NCBI GenBank assembly: GCA_038380795.1
Contig: CM076263.1
Location: forward strand, 1,503,001 to 1,567,000
Length of the DNA stretch: 64,000 nucleotides
Direction of reading: 5' to 3'
Origin: Pyrocephalus nanus
Lineage: Eukaryota > Chordata > Aves > Passeriformes > Tyrannidae
The notes beneath the pieces were generated by a model. It saw only the letters and a list, made by a program, of their open reading frames with translations. It had not been told where the DNA came from and made no database searches. A program made the translations under genes and the position numbers. This document shows, piece by piece, positions 33,126 to 45,200 of this stretch; position 1 is the first letter of the stretch, and every line of letters starts with the position of its first letter.

Positions 33126-33352
33126 CACACAATCACAGAATCATTTAAGCTGGAAAAGCCCTCCAAGACCATGGAGTCCAACCTGTGCCCAACCCCTACC
33201 TTGTCCCAGAGCACACGGTGCCACATCCAGTTGTTCCTTGGACACCTCCAGGTACGGGGACTCCACCACCTCCCTGGGAAGCCCCTTCCAATGCCTAATG
33301 ACCCTTTCCAGGGAGAAATTCCTCCTGATGTTCAACTGAAGTCTTGGCTTCA
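33126..33352 (-). mobile_element. CR1 LINE 3' fragment, different subgroup
   Basis: Reverse orientation: AATCACAGAATCATTTAAGC, CCAAGACCATGGAGTCCAAC, CCTTGGACACCTCCAGGTAC, CTCCACCACCTCCCTGGGAA and GGGAGAAATTCCTCCTGATG. The wording (GGAGTCCAACC, CACCACCTCCCTGGG) marks another CR1 subfamily from the GGGACCTTAAAGATCATC type seen elsewhere. Confidence 0.9.
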
Positions 33353-34865
33353 CTTGCTGTTATGTATTTGGACACCAAGAATGACACGTGTGGGGCCAGA
33401 AATGCTGATGCATTTCCCTCTGGCAGGGCTGGAAGAAGAGGAGTAAAGGCTGAAGCCAGGCCAGGACCGTGCAGTGCATGGTAGAGGTGATTTCTCCCGT
33501 CAGACCTTCGCCATCTCCTGGCATCACTTTCCCCAGAGCGGAAACTTCTGATGGGAAAGCTCTACGGGAAGCTATTGAGAAGGTCTGAGCTAATAAAATC
33601 CAAACAATTTGTTTAAATGTTATTGCTACAGCAACGTAGCATACATCGAAACAAAACGCTTTGTTTGGTGAAAAAACTGGCACGATTTAGGACAGAACGG
33701 GATTCTGAAATCTCACTATTTCTCTTGAGAGGGACTTTGTGGTTTTGTTTTTTTTTTCCCATTAACTCTGTGGCACGGCCACGACTGGTGGGAAGTGGCT
33801 TTGCTCTGGCACGGGATGAGGCACCAGCTGAGCATCCCATCCACCGAGGCTTTGCCCTTTGCAACAGCACTTAACCCCTCTCAAAGGCTGCAGCTCCGAG
33901 GGGAGCAGTGTCCTGGCAAGGGAGGGAGAGCCAAACTTCCCCATAAAGGCTCCATTTCTGGGACCATCTGTCCTCGAGACCCCACGCTCATCTGTGACAG
34001 CAAGGATAACCACAGGACTCTCCAAGAGGTACAGGCATACTGTAAGTGTTTAAATCAATAAAATATAACCCAGGTATCCAAGTATGTGACATTTTTTTTG
34101 CAGAAATCTGTCTCCAGGAATTCAGACAAGTCCTGAGGAGAAGGACAGACATCAAGCTAAGCTCAGTAGCCATATCTACGTAGCCACAAAAGTCTCCAGT
34201 TTCACAGTTAAGGATCACAACTCAAAAGGAAGAGGGGATACATTCCTGTAATGTGCATTATTGTTTTACTACCAGTGTTCTTCTTGGATCCCACACAATA
34301 ATTATTGAAGCTACAGTTCAGCTGGCAAACACAGCAGCAATGCTGTTACATTAAGGTTACTTATCTTTGTTACCCATTCTGCCACCAGCACAAGCACTTA
34401 AAAGCTCCCCTAATATCCAGTGCAGGAGTGGAGCTGCTGGAAGAGGAGAACATGCTGCATCCTGGCTATTTGCAGGTCTGCCATGTTTTAGGAAAGCCAA
34501 GCAAACTTACTGTGATCCATAGGGTTTCTTTATTTGCTGCTGTCTGGGTTTTTGGCAGTCATGAGGAACTCACAGAAATATTCCTGCATCTTGAAAGCTT
34601 CAGCTCTGTAGCAGTGCCCATCCATCTGCTCCAAATTTTCTGTTACTGCAGGTTATTTTCTCATTTAATGTGTCTTGGTGGTCCCAGGCGCCCAGGGATC
34701 ATCTCTGCTCTTGGCTTCACTGCTTCCAGCCCAACTCCATTGCTGATAAACTCCTCCCAGAGCTGGTCCAGATGCTCAAAACCCTAATTTGGTTGAGCAG
34801 GCCAAACTCCAGCTCTAGCAAAACCTGGAGCTGTAGGGTCTGGCTGTAGATGGGGGCTCACGATA

Positions 34866-35035
34866 GGGAGGTTTAAGGATGGCTCCTTGGAAAGGGTGGC
34901 ACATGGCCATGTGGGGTCCAAGTCCCGTCCAACCTGGCTTTCAACACTTCCAGGGATGGGGCATCCACAGCTTCTCTGGGAAACCTGTGCCAGGCACTCA
35001 CCACACCCACAGGCAATATCCAATATAAGTTCTGA
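34866..35035 (-). mobile_element. CR1 LINE 3' fragment within duplicated segment B
   Basis: Reverse orientation: CCAACCTGGCTTTCAACACT, TCCAGGGATGGGGCATCCAC and TTCTCTGGGAAACCTGTGCC. The tail side (34866-34925) is badly eroded. Confidence 0.85.
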
Positions 35036-35450
35036 ATGATCCCAAATTCAGCTTTCTGAGGCTCAGTTTCAACCCCTCTTCCTTTAAGAGGTGGGAGTAG
35101 GTGAGGGTTCCAGGGAATGGACAACATGCTGGAGTCAAGACACCTTGGCTAATGATGGGAATTTCTCCCACAGCCCTGCTGCCTGGAGTAAATATATTGC
35201 ATCTGGGAGGGCCTGGCCCCCAGGGAAGTTTGGACATCAGAGATGCTTAGCTGTGTCCTGTGAGCCCATTATTTGAGTGAGAAGATGCTCTGGCATTAGG
35301 GAAATTGCTCTCAAGACAGAGCATGGGGATTAGAGTGCTGAGGAGGAACATGAATTTCCCTGCAGGATCCTGGTGTCAATATCACTCCTTGTTTCACCTT
35401 CCACCACTTTTTCCCCTCTTTCTCCCATCCTCTAGCCAGAACAAATTGCA
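34925..35450 (+). repeat. Duplicated segment, copy B
   Basis: Partner of 26620-27140 in the same orientation, about 8.3 kb away. It shares the CR1 half and the following 400 bases through the TTTCTCCCATCCT word near 35430. B has an extra 30-40 bases near 35295-35330 that A lacks. Confidence 0.8.
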
Positions 35451-35999
35451 GGCCAATACATGCACTTCAGTCAGCCAAAAATTAACTGGCTTGGGCTAGA
35501 CAAGGGTTTTCCAGGGGAGACCTCTGAATAAAACCTTTCTAAAAGATTGTTTTTAACAGGCACCAAGCCCTCATTGCTGTAGCATTGGGTGAAACGGAGG
35601 AGATAAATCAGTGGGGCGGGTCCTGCAGAGACCTGCAGGCTCAGCTGATGGAGGGCACAAATAGATGGGAGGCAAAGCCAGGAGAGTGGCCCAATCCATC
35701 ACCCGTGGACCTCTGAGCCCTTTGCTCACTTGGGCTTCATCCTCACCCCCGTGAGAAGTGATGGGGAGCAAGAGGTGCAGCAGGATGTGACCCAGCCCCA
35801 GGAGCACAGGCTGAGCCATCTCCACAGAGCACTTCCAAGCTGTATTTCCAAGCAGACACCACGAGGGATAATCTTCTCCCCACTCCCCCTTCCCCCTCCT
35901 CCCCCCATATTCCTTTTCCTCCATCCCGAACAAAAGGACGTTCCCTCCCAGACCAGCAGAAGCGATAGCGTGTACCCACAAAGAGATGGGGAAATGTCA

Positions 36000-38900
36000 A
36001 GCTTTAAACATTTATTACTCAGATGATGCATTTTATAGCATACAGTGGGTCTGGATGTTCTATAAACAAAGACTGAATTGCCACAAAGAGTTATTAGCTC
36101 CCTTGTTTTAACAGTCTCTGAAATGCTGAAAATGATGAGTTTGTGATTTCTCTAGTATGAATATCTAGTCTTTATTCTCCCCAAAACCTTTTCGCTTTTT
36201 TTTTTAATTTTTAAAATTTTTTTTCTTAAAGCGCTTAGTTTAACAAATATGATTAAATTAAAAATGTTGCTTTTCCAAATGCAAATAAATACATTAAAAA
36301 AAAAAAAAAAGAATTGCTAGCGTTAACTCCGTGTTCTGCAGGACACCGCAGCTCCCTTGGCTATTGACAGTGGACTTTGCAACCCTTAGTATAGTTTTCC
36401 TGAAAGAATACTGAAAATATCACCATGACTGTCTAATAGCTAACGCCAAGAAGAGTAAAATTAGTGTAAAGCCATAAAATACCCAGCGGGGAAATTAAAA
36501 AACAACCAAAAAAAATCATATTTAAGATTTTGAGAGATTTCCAAGTGAGGGATGTTATAAAAATAAGCATGAAAATAAATCATAAGTTATTCTGACAAGT
36601 TTTCTTTCAAAGCCATCAATCATGCTAAGAATAGATACTAATTAATCTCCTTCGAGGGAAGAGGGGAACCAAGCAAATCACTTACTTTTCCTTTCTTTTC
36701 CCCCACTTCTGTTTCACCTCCCTTATACACGAGACTTCTCCAAACAAGGGCGAAAGCCCTCATGGGGAAACCAAGCAAGTCACTTTGTGGGTAGTAGCAA
36801 AAACCAGTCAGTTTGGAAAGAATTTCACCAGGAATGAGGTGAACTAGATGCTGGGGAATCTGGCAGGGAGTCAGAAAACCTGCTCGGCATCCGAGGGAAA
36901 GGGGCATGGCCGTGGTGTGGAGCATCACTCCCCGCAGAGGCTCCAGCCCCTCACTTTTGCACCAGCCCGAGGTTTGGCCCTGCACATATTTGGCCTGAGG
37001 AGGTTATTTCCCCCCTTTGCTGATGTAGCCATATGGGGACAACGCAGCAAACCCCCATGCAGACACTTTTTACTGAGCAGCAAAGATGGAATCTGGCTAA
37101 TCTGGGGAAGATGTGTGGCTGGTGGCTTTGCACCTAAAAATACACATAAGAGAGAATTACGCTCTTTGGCGACCGTTTCTACAGAAAGACAAAAAAAAGA
37201 AAAAAAAGAGAAGAAAACACTCTAGGATCCCCAGGTGCTCACCAGACATCCCAAAAAATTCCCCAGTGTTGCTCCTCATCAAATGTCCTCGTGGTGCCTC
37301 CCCTCCCAACACGGTACCCTGGTGAATGATGCCACGTGCCTGCCAGCTTCCTAGAGATGGCCTTCAGAAAGAAACCATTGGCAGCATGTCATTTTGGGGA
37401 AAAGAAAAACATTTTTTGGTCAACATTTTTACTCTCGGATATCCACAGAGTGACTGATGTACCAAAGCAGTTAATGGCTGGACGAACCCATGTTAATAGC
37501 AGAGATAAATGGCAAGACACTAAAACCAAACAGACTCCACATAAAAGTTCTTCATTGGGAAAAATCCCAGTGTTGGAAGGGAAAGTCACGGGCCAAGCCT
37601 GGTCAGTGGGGGTTGCAGGATTTCCCTGCAGTGGGAAAATTGAATAAACCCTCACAGCAGGCAGGGGTAGGGAAATGCTTTAACAGGAATACTGCCTCGT
37701 GGCTTACACTTTGACTCTGAATGCCTCCCGATGCACTGATGAAAATTCAAGTTTTTTAGAAACAAAATCCCCAAGTCTCTGGATTTTTTTTTTCTATTTT
37801 TGTTTTTTTTTTTTCTTCTTTCACTACATCCCGAGAAAAAATTCTGGGGCATGTGAGAAGCTTCAGGGGTCGGAGTGGTGGTCTGGATCACTGCTGGCAG
37901 GATCCCTGGCACTCTGACCCATCAGGCTGCGTCCCTGTTACGGGACTTTTCTCCTCGGTAAAAAATAAAAAAAAAAAAGAAGACAAAACTGGTTTTTAGG
38001 TCTTCTCCCAGAAGACTGATGCCGTGCCTGAGCGCACTGCGATGGGTGTTATATCCCCTTCTACTCCACTCCCTGAGAACCCAGGGAGCAGAAAAAAACA
38101 AAGAGCAATGGGCACAACCCTGAGCCTTGTAATACTGATGGGCTTTTGCTGCCTTAATGAAGTTCATCTGCTCATTAATACTCTCAAACCCCATTGCTAC
38201 TAATGAAGCTGACCCAACGCAAGGCGTCGTCACCACGCAAAGTTCCTGGGCTCAAATCCATGAAGTAAAACTTCGTTTTTCCAGACACTTCCAGTGCACT
38301 CAGAAATCATTTTGCTGCTTTCTGAGTGGAGAGGAAAACTGAAGCTCCCGTTTTCAGCTTGCTTCTCTTGCTCCATGTGCGGAATAAAATCTGGATCAGC
38401 AGACAACCAGATGAGAATCCAAATAACACTGAACTCCAGCATCACGACTCCCGCCTCCTGAAACACGTTTTCTGCTGAAAACTTCTGCCCTTTAAATTTT
38501 GCAGCAAAAGCTTCCTCCCCATCACGGACAGACCAACACATTCATAAGGCACCCAAGAACATACTGCACATCCAAAGAGGTCGGGGTGAAATCTTTCTCC
38601 ACAAGCCACCAGAAATTCAACGTCTTCCTCGGAAAAGTGGGTTTGAGCTGCTGTGTTCAGACCCAGCCTGCCCGGTCCAGGGTCCAAGCATGCCGTAATC
38701 GCAGCAGAAGTTCTCTTATCACAGTAAAGGAAAGTAAATTGAATAATGGGAAAAAACAGGATGGGCTGCCGGCATCGTGCCTTCCTTGGCTCCTCATCTG
38801 CTGTGCAGATGGGACGGGGCAGCTTGCACCCTCATTAGGCTTCACTAAAATAAGCACCTGGAGGGATTTAGTAAGTCAAAGTGTTGACAGATGAGAAAAT

Positions 38901-40438
38901 AAGGAGACAACCAAATCTTCTTCACAATTTGGGGAGCGATGCAGCGGCGTGGTGTTCCTCTGGACCAGCCTCCTCACCCCCTGGGCATTTCCTCACCCAG
39001 GTGGCATCTCAACATCGTCCCCTGCAGCCACCCTCTCCCTTGGGATGCTCCAGCATGGAGCAGTCAGGGGACCCTGGAGCAACCTGGGGATCCCCGAGCA
39101 AACTCTGCCTCTTTGAAAATGTCACCCATCCCTCAATGACATGGTGCCACTTACACTGACCACGGGACACAGCTTCTCCTGCACACTGCACACCTAGAAA
39201 ACACTGGATAGCATATTCAGCTAGTTAGAAGCCAGGCTCAAAACCTCTATTTTTGGCTTAATCTATTTTCTTTCCTCTTCTTTTTTTTCACTCTTTTGTT
39301 TTGCCATACATTGTTTGTCTTCTCTTTTACCAGTCTCCAAAGAAGAACATCAAACCTTCATTTCTCCCTCGCCCTGTACATTATTAGGCCCAACTATAAC
39401 AGGCCTGGATTTAAATGCATAATTACAACCATGACAGTAATTACAATAAAGCACTCCTTCAATGGAAACAAAAAAAAAAAAGTATTACAAAAGAAAAAGG
39501 GTTATAGTGGCTGAGGAATAACGGCAACTTGAACAGCAAGAGCCGCAGAATCCCCTTTTTTTAGAGCCCCCAGCTCAGAGAACACATTTCTCAATCCACC
39601 AAAGAGGTTACTGGCAAGATGACAGTGGCTATGTAACTTCTGCAGTGGCTTCTGGACTCGTTTAAAACACTCCTTCTGCTTCAGCATCTTCACATAAACC
39701 ATTAGCCAGCTCGTGGGAAGGCATTGCTCCACGCGCCTCCGAGCTGCTCGCAATTGTCCGTCTGACGACACAATAAAATAAGAAGAAATTACAAATGCTC
39801 GAGAGAAAGAAAAGCCAGTGCAAATTAGAAAGTCGTCCCGCTCTCCGATCTGCTCTCGAAGGGGTGGCGGGTAGGTGGGGGGGACACACAGAAAGTCGAA
39901 AACAAGAGAAGGAGGGGGGGGGAACCTAACGCAAGCCCCGCTCGACAAAAGCCATCAATTATGAGCGTCTGGTGTAGTGTGTGTCTGGCTTTGTCCTCCC
40001 GAGACATCTGCTGCTTGCTGTCTCCTGCCAGTTGGCCAGGGCAAGGCAGGAGGACGGCGTGAAAACAATGCTAGCCCCCACTTGGATTATGTGGTGTTGT
40101 TTTTTTTTTGTTTTTTTTTTTTTTTTCCTTTTCCAAATTCCGTGTCTCCTTTTCGAAAGCCAAACAATAACCCGGCGGGATGCGCTGCTGCCGCTTGAGC
40201 AATGAGTTCAGAAAAGAAACCCCCCTAAAACAAAACCACGGCAGGGAGGAGGGGGTGGCACTTGGCGGCGCGGCTGCAAAAGAAACATGCTTCTCCCTCC
40301 CCGCCCCACAAACGTATTCTTGAGCATGCTTGGGTTTGGTCTGCTGGGGGGATTTAAACCGGAAAAGCTCTTGCCGGATCCCATCGAGGCGCGTGTCTTC
40401 TCCTCGTCCCTTCCCACCCCACCTCGCCCTTGCCCCCC
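36000..40438 (-). other. CTIF: Probable CTIF 3'UTR
   Basis: On the - strand this runs from the CTIF stop to an AT-rich, word-rich block at 36000-36650 that looks like the end of a vertebrate 3'UTR and carries two AATAAA signals. It has no CR1 copies, in contrast to both flanks, which fits constraint on a transcribed UTR. The part nearest the stop (39700-40430) is GC-rich with several CpGs. The 3' end is inferred; a shorter UTR is possible. Confidence 0.45.
36011..36016 (-). terminator. CTIF: Candidate distal poly(A) signal of CTIF
   Basis: TTTATT on + is AATAAA on -. A second copy lies at 36171-36176. These are the only perfect AATAAA hexamers I noticed on the - strand between the stop codon and 36000, so the main transcript end is likely just below one of them. 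Confidence 0.4.
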
Positions 40439-40654
40439 TCAGGCCGTCAGTTTTTGGATGGTCTTGTTGTAGTACTGCGTGATGGTGGGCGTCAGGGGGT
40501 TCCAGTTGTTGGCGTGCAGCTCGATGACCTCCAGCAGCAGGGACCTCGTCAGCATGGACTCGGAGGGGCACAGCATCTTGTCGCGTGCGATCGCCAGGAG
40601 CTCCGTCATCATCTCGGGCAGCTGCTCCTCCAGCAGCCGGCCAGTGCTCTGCAG
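40439..40654 (-). CDS. CTIF: CTIF last coding exon
   Basis: This encodes the C-terminal 71 residues, from LQSTGRLLEEQ to the terminal NKTIQKLTA, with the stop TGA at 40441-40439. The exon opens in phase 0 after an acceptor reading TTCTTCTCCCAACAG on the - strand. CTIF binds CBP80 of the nuclear cap-binding complex, recruits eIF3 via its MIF4G domain for the pioneer round of translation, and takes part in NMD and in routing misfolded polypeptides to aggresomes, acting at the perinuclear cytoplasm. This exon holds the final MIF4G helices (DKMLCPSESMLTRSLLLEVIELHANNW) and a short tail. It has the Lys/Arg and Leu pattern of the family with no disruption. Identity is from close agreement with human CTIF as I remember it (human has S for the second N of HANN and PPI for PTI). 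Confidence 0.95.
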   Translation of the reverse strand: MQSTGRLLEEQLPEMMTELLAIARDKMLCPSESMLTRSLLLEVIELHANNWNPLTPTITQYYNKTIQKLTA

Positions 40655-42102
40655 CTGTTGGGAGAAGAAGGGGTCACTCGTGGATTACTGATCATCCCTT
40701 CCCAGCTCGAGGCAGTCAGTGATTCTACCCCTCTGTCACACCGAAACACCCCCACTGCCTTTTACAGACACCTCCCGTCCCTCCAGTTCTCCCCCCCGCG
40801 TGGTGCAGGCGAGGTTTAAAGGCGTCGTGGCTTTTGAAAACCAAAAAAAAACCACCCAGCAGCAGCAGGCTCCGAGAGCTGAGCACAAAGGGCGAGGTTT
40901 TCAAAAGCCATCAGAGCCGGGCTGCTGGAGGAGCGTATGGTTCAGCTCCCACTGACTTCAAAGGCGGCAACGCTGGATCTCTTTTGAAAAAAAAAAAAAA
41001 AAAAAAGGAAAAAAAAAATCCCACCTAAAAATCACGCTATTGTCAAAACAAAGTGCAGGCTGTGATGTGGTATTCCTTGCCTTCTACCTGGCCCTTCATT
41101 TACTCGCTGATTCACAGCTCCCAGTGACTCCCAGTCATTAGCTGGAATAAGCAGAACACTCCTGTGTGCATAACAAATCCTGCTCCGCCGAGATCTGCAT
41201 TTATACCTGTTGTGCAGCTTTGCTGAGGACAGCCAAGGGCTTTTTCTGAAACAACTACTCCTTGAAGAGCCTCCATGAAGCAGCATAAGCCTTAGGTGGT
41301 TCCACAGAGAAGATCCAAGCTTGGGGTGGACAGTGGTGAGTCCCCCAGCATGGAAGGCTCCCCAAAACAGAGCTCCTGAAGGTCTTCACCTTAAAAAGTC
41401 AAACCCTTCTCCCAGGATGCCTGTTGCTTTGCTGAATTTTAACCATTCAGGCTGCAATTTCAACTGCTCTCTGCGAAGAAAGTATCTATCCCCAAGGGCC
41501 AATCACTTCCCAAAAAAGTAACTAATGAAACTCAGCTATATTTGTACCAGCATTTCTCTGAGAAACTGCTGCTGAGCAGCACAAACCTCTCATGTGAGCC
41601 ACAGGACACCTTTTGCTTCAATACAGCTGTTCCTGTGCAGAAAAAATTAATGGAGGTTGAGGTTTGAAGGAACTTCAAATATTGTGATTTTGAAATTTTG
41701 TGATGGGACCCCAGCTACCGGATTTCTTGAGTTCATTTACATGTGCCAGGAGTCCAGTGACAGAGTCTCAAGGGCCATTTCTTATCTCACCATGATGTCT
41801 TTTACCTACTCTTGTTTTTGTGACACCCCAACGGGAGTCCTGAATCCAGCCCTGGAGTCCTCGGCACAGGAGGGACACGGACCTGCTGGAGCTCTTTGTC
41901 CCTGCTCTTTGCAGAGGGGTGTTGGACTAAATGACCTTCAAAGATACCTTCCAACCCAAGCCATCCTGTCGTTCCACAATGCAAAGAAGCAGCACAGCTG
42001 TTTGGGTCTGTGCACATCCAACAGCTGCTTCACACACGCATGTCCAAGGACAGAAGGGGCAAAGCAACGAGGATTAGGGCAGATGTGCAGGTGCCTCCCT
42101 AC
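40655..42102 (-). other. CTIF: CTIF intron (last)
   Basis: A 1.45-kb phase-0 intron. The donor is GTAGGG on - (at 42102-42097) and the acceptor is the CAACAG just above 40654. It contains A-rich runs (40987-41016) and a CR1 fragment. Nothing else is recognised. Confidence 0.85.
41850..41978 (+). mobile_element. CR1 LINE fragment
   Basis: Sense on +: CTCGGCACAGGAGGGACACG and GACCTGCTGGAGC (an internal CR1 block) are joined by deletion to the tail GGTGTTGGACTAAATGACCT, CCTTCCAACCCAAGCCATCC. Confidence 0.8.
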
Positions 42103-42156
42103 CTCCATGGAGCAGCAGAGCACGGCGTCTTCTTTCACATCCTGAGATTGCAACAA
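42103..42156 (-). CDS. CTIF: CTIF penultimate coding exon (54 bp)
   Basis: A micro-exon of 18 codons, LLQSQDVKEDAVLCCSME, in phase 0 at both ends. On the - strand it is preceded by CTCTCTTTTGCAG and followed by GTAGGGAGG, so both splice sites are canonical. It joins upstream ...YTCLRE to downstream LQSTGRLLEE, giving the continuous MIF4G helix sequence of CTIF. The exon length is a multiple of three, so skipping would keep frame but remove a helix segment of MIF4G; whether that occurs is unknown. Confidence 0.95.
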
Positions 42157-42200
42157 CTGCAAAAGAGAGAAGAGAGAAGCAGTGAGAAATCCATGACCTC

Positions 42201-42232
42201 GTCCTCCTCCTCTTCCTCTTCCTCCTCCTCCC
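42201..42232 (+). repeat. (TCC)n-rich microsatellite
   Basis: Imperfect TCC/TCT units, only 45 bases upstream (in the gene's sense) of the 54-bp CTIF exon. On the CTIF strand it reads as GGA repeats, so it is not the polypyrimidine tract of that acceptor. Confidence 0.85.
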
Positions 42233-45200
42233 TTATGATCTTCCTCACATCGCCTTATCCAGCTTGGCTTTTGAAACTTCCAGGAGGAAAGGATAGAAAA
42301 TCAAAAAGAGGGAAGCAAAGAGATTGTCCAGGCAAAAGTTTCAGGTAAACAGCGAAAAAACATGGGGTAAAATTTAGATTTACAACTCTCATAATGAACT
42401 TTGTTCAGGTTACAATGCTTTGTTTTATCCCACGGCAGGCAACGAGAAACACTCATTTCGCACACAGAGTGACTAAATGCAACCATCAGCCAACAGCACT
42501 GGAGCTGCACAGACCTGGGAGCAGCTTTCTGGAAGGGAAGGGCTCTGCCCAAGAGGCAGCCACCCACCACCAAACCTCCCCATCCCCGTGGGGACACTCT
42601 GGAGAGCCACAAAATTACCTGATGGGAAAGTGCTACATCCAGTACACCCTAATTAATACGGCTTCTTCTAGGCTGATTATACAGCGGTGCAGGTGCAATG
42701 GGTGCCAACGAAACTATGGAGTCCCAGGTGCACCAACTCCAACCCTGCTCTCCACGAACTCGGTGTCACAAGCATGAGCTCGCAAGCAGGAGCAACTTTC
42801 AAGAAAGACCCAAAATGTCACTGGGCATGGCATGGGACGGTGCAGGGATATGCTCATCCCACTTGGTTCAGACTCAGGACGTGCAGTGAGGGTCAATGTC
42901 TCTACCTGACCGTGGCAAAGTGTGGGAGCTCAGCGTGTCTCACCCCACAAACCTGGAAACCTTGAGCAAGGACCCTTGAAACAGGAGTAAAAATACACTT
43001 TTTCCTTTGTTTTCATCTTTACAACAATTGCAAGTACTGGCAACACCCAAAAGCCATGGCCCCTTCCATCCCATCACTTTGGGATGAGCAATGCCTGATA
43101 GCTCCAAGCTAATCCCCGCACGCAGTGGGGAGCTGAGTGCATGCACTAAGCAATGAGAGAAAAGGAGAAAAAAAAAATGGGAAAACTGGCTTCATTAGTA
43201 TCTGACATTCATTAGGGAAAGGCAAACTTTGGAAAAGGGGTTGAACTGATTAAAACTGCCCTTATAAAAATTGCTCGGCATAACTGAACGCGCTCCAAAG
43301 TCACATCCTTTAGCTAAAATCAGAATTGTGCCTTGACAATTGCGCCTTCTCAGTCTTATCATCTCTCCTTCCCACTCTTGTTTTTCTGTGTTTCCTTTCC
43401 TTTACAAATAAATGTCTGTTTGTTTACCAGCTCCACAAAGGCTGGAAAACAGCTAGGGAAAAAAAGAGGTAACGCAAGGAATTATCATTGCTCTCAAGAG
43501 TTTTGTCTTCAGCCTCGCCTGCATTCGGCAGAGAGCAGTTGGTTCACTTTGAAGATGATGTTTACGGCATCTCCATGAGCACGTTGTCCATTGGTTTTAT
43601 CTCGCACTAGCCAAAGGTTCAGCCAGGGTTTTCGAGTCGTGCAACAGTGTTTTTCCCCCTCCTCCCCCTCCCCTGCCCCAGTTTATCTTTCTGCTGAGTT
43701 GTTTGGAAAATGTTAGTTAAGCCCAAGCCGCGTGCTCTGAGATAAGTTCTCACAAACAGTTCACAGATTCTTCACAAAAAAACCACCCATGAGATTACTT
43801 TAAACCCAGCACTATCAAGGATGGGGAAAAAAAAAAAAAAAAAAGAAGAAGAAAAATAAATTAGGGAAAAATATAAACACGAATAGTTCAGAAATTCCCT
43901 CCTGGGGTATTTAGCTCATTTATGTGGCATGAATTACGGCCACAAATAAAGTACATATTCACCTTTCTTATTCTTGCTATTCTTTAGTAAAGAACATAAC
44001 ATGAAAACTCGAGCATCAAAACGGACTTGGGGTTGATTAAGAAGGTCCAGCTCCAGCCCTTCTTCAGCTGTGGTCCCCTCAGTGGTCCTCATGTCCTCTG
44101 CCCAGGACATGTGGAAAAGCTGCAACTTCACTTGGGCTTTCCTTGATCCAGCTTCCCAGGTGTTTGTGAGGACGAATATGTCACTGTCAAGCATTCAGAT
44201 ATTTGGCTAATGAGCAACAGTCTCAACTACCTGTGATGAAACAGAACATATCCTACCCCCAGCCTTGGGCAGGCACCCTCTAACTTCATGCTTGCCCTCC
44301 TGCCCCTGTGCAGCAGAGCAGGGCCCACCAGTCAGATCTGGTGATGCTCTGGGGAACAATAGTCCAAACCCACGGCCACAGATGGTTGTCAGCCACCTGC
44401 ATCAGTGCAACAGACTGAAGACTGAAGGATCAGAAAGGTGTCCCTGTTCCTCTGCCTGCTCCTGGTCATGTTTGTAGCATGCTGGGGTGCAGGCACTAAC
44501 AATCTGACCCCTGCATGATGGGGCAGGAGGAAGCCTGGCACTGGCACTGAAGCTTGCTGACTGCAAGGACCATGCTGCCTGGAGTTGCTACCATCAGCCT
44601 CTTCACCCATCCATGATGATTTCCATGTATTCCTCAAAGGGTGCTCCAGCAAGAGCACAGCATTTCCCAAAGCTCTCTGACCCCTGAGTCAGCCCTGATG
44701 GGGACTGCAAGAAAAAAATGGTTCAAATGGTTCGAGAGCTCCAGGGAAATCACAGCCCTGAAGTCCTGGCACTTGTGTGACCACCCAGCCAATGCATTAG
44801 GTTCACAACCTAATTCATATTTACTTACAATATTTTAAGGTAAACCTGCTGTAGCCATTAAATTAGCACTCCCACATTGGAATTATTATTTATTTAATCA
44901 TTTATAGCTGCTCCTCCCTGCTGCATGCCTCTGCCCAGCTCCCACCACGGGCACCATCCCTTCCCTCTCCACCAGGTTCTCGCATGGTTCAAACCGGCCA
45001 GCGAACGTGGACAAGGGATTTGAAAAAGGAGAATGAGGAAGACAACAGGGCAGGTGAGCTGAGACTCACACGCTTCTCGGTTTAACCTGTAATCATCCCC
45101 CCGGGGGCTGGGGCTGTCTGAGAGAAAAACTTCCCTTTGCTCTCCAGCCGGTTTCCCCCGTACGGGGCGAAGCCGGGCAATAAAAGCAGCAGTTCCTGCT

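Larger units (their letters stand above)
15024..35999. other. Intergenic region between SMAD7 and CTIF
   Basis: About 21 kb separate the two convergent 3' ends. I see no gene: open frames are short, overlap on both strands and have no recognisable domain. Identified contents are CR1 fragments (16.4, 17.1, 19.8, 26.5, 31.0, 32.2, 32.9, 33.1 and 34.9 kb), a duplicated segment (26.6 and 34.9 kb), a CTG run and several poly(T) tracts. The stretches 17.5-19.7, 19.9-26.5 and 27.4-30.9 kb hold nothing else I can name. A splice-acceptor-like site on + ends at 31910. Confidence 0.6.

Noticed and set aside
41630..41705. Possible further CR1 tail (GGAGGTTGAGGTTTGAAGGA)
   Set aside because: The resemblance is weak and no second CR1 block follows.
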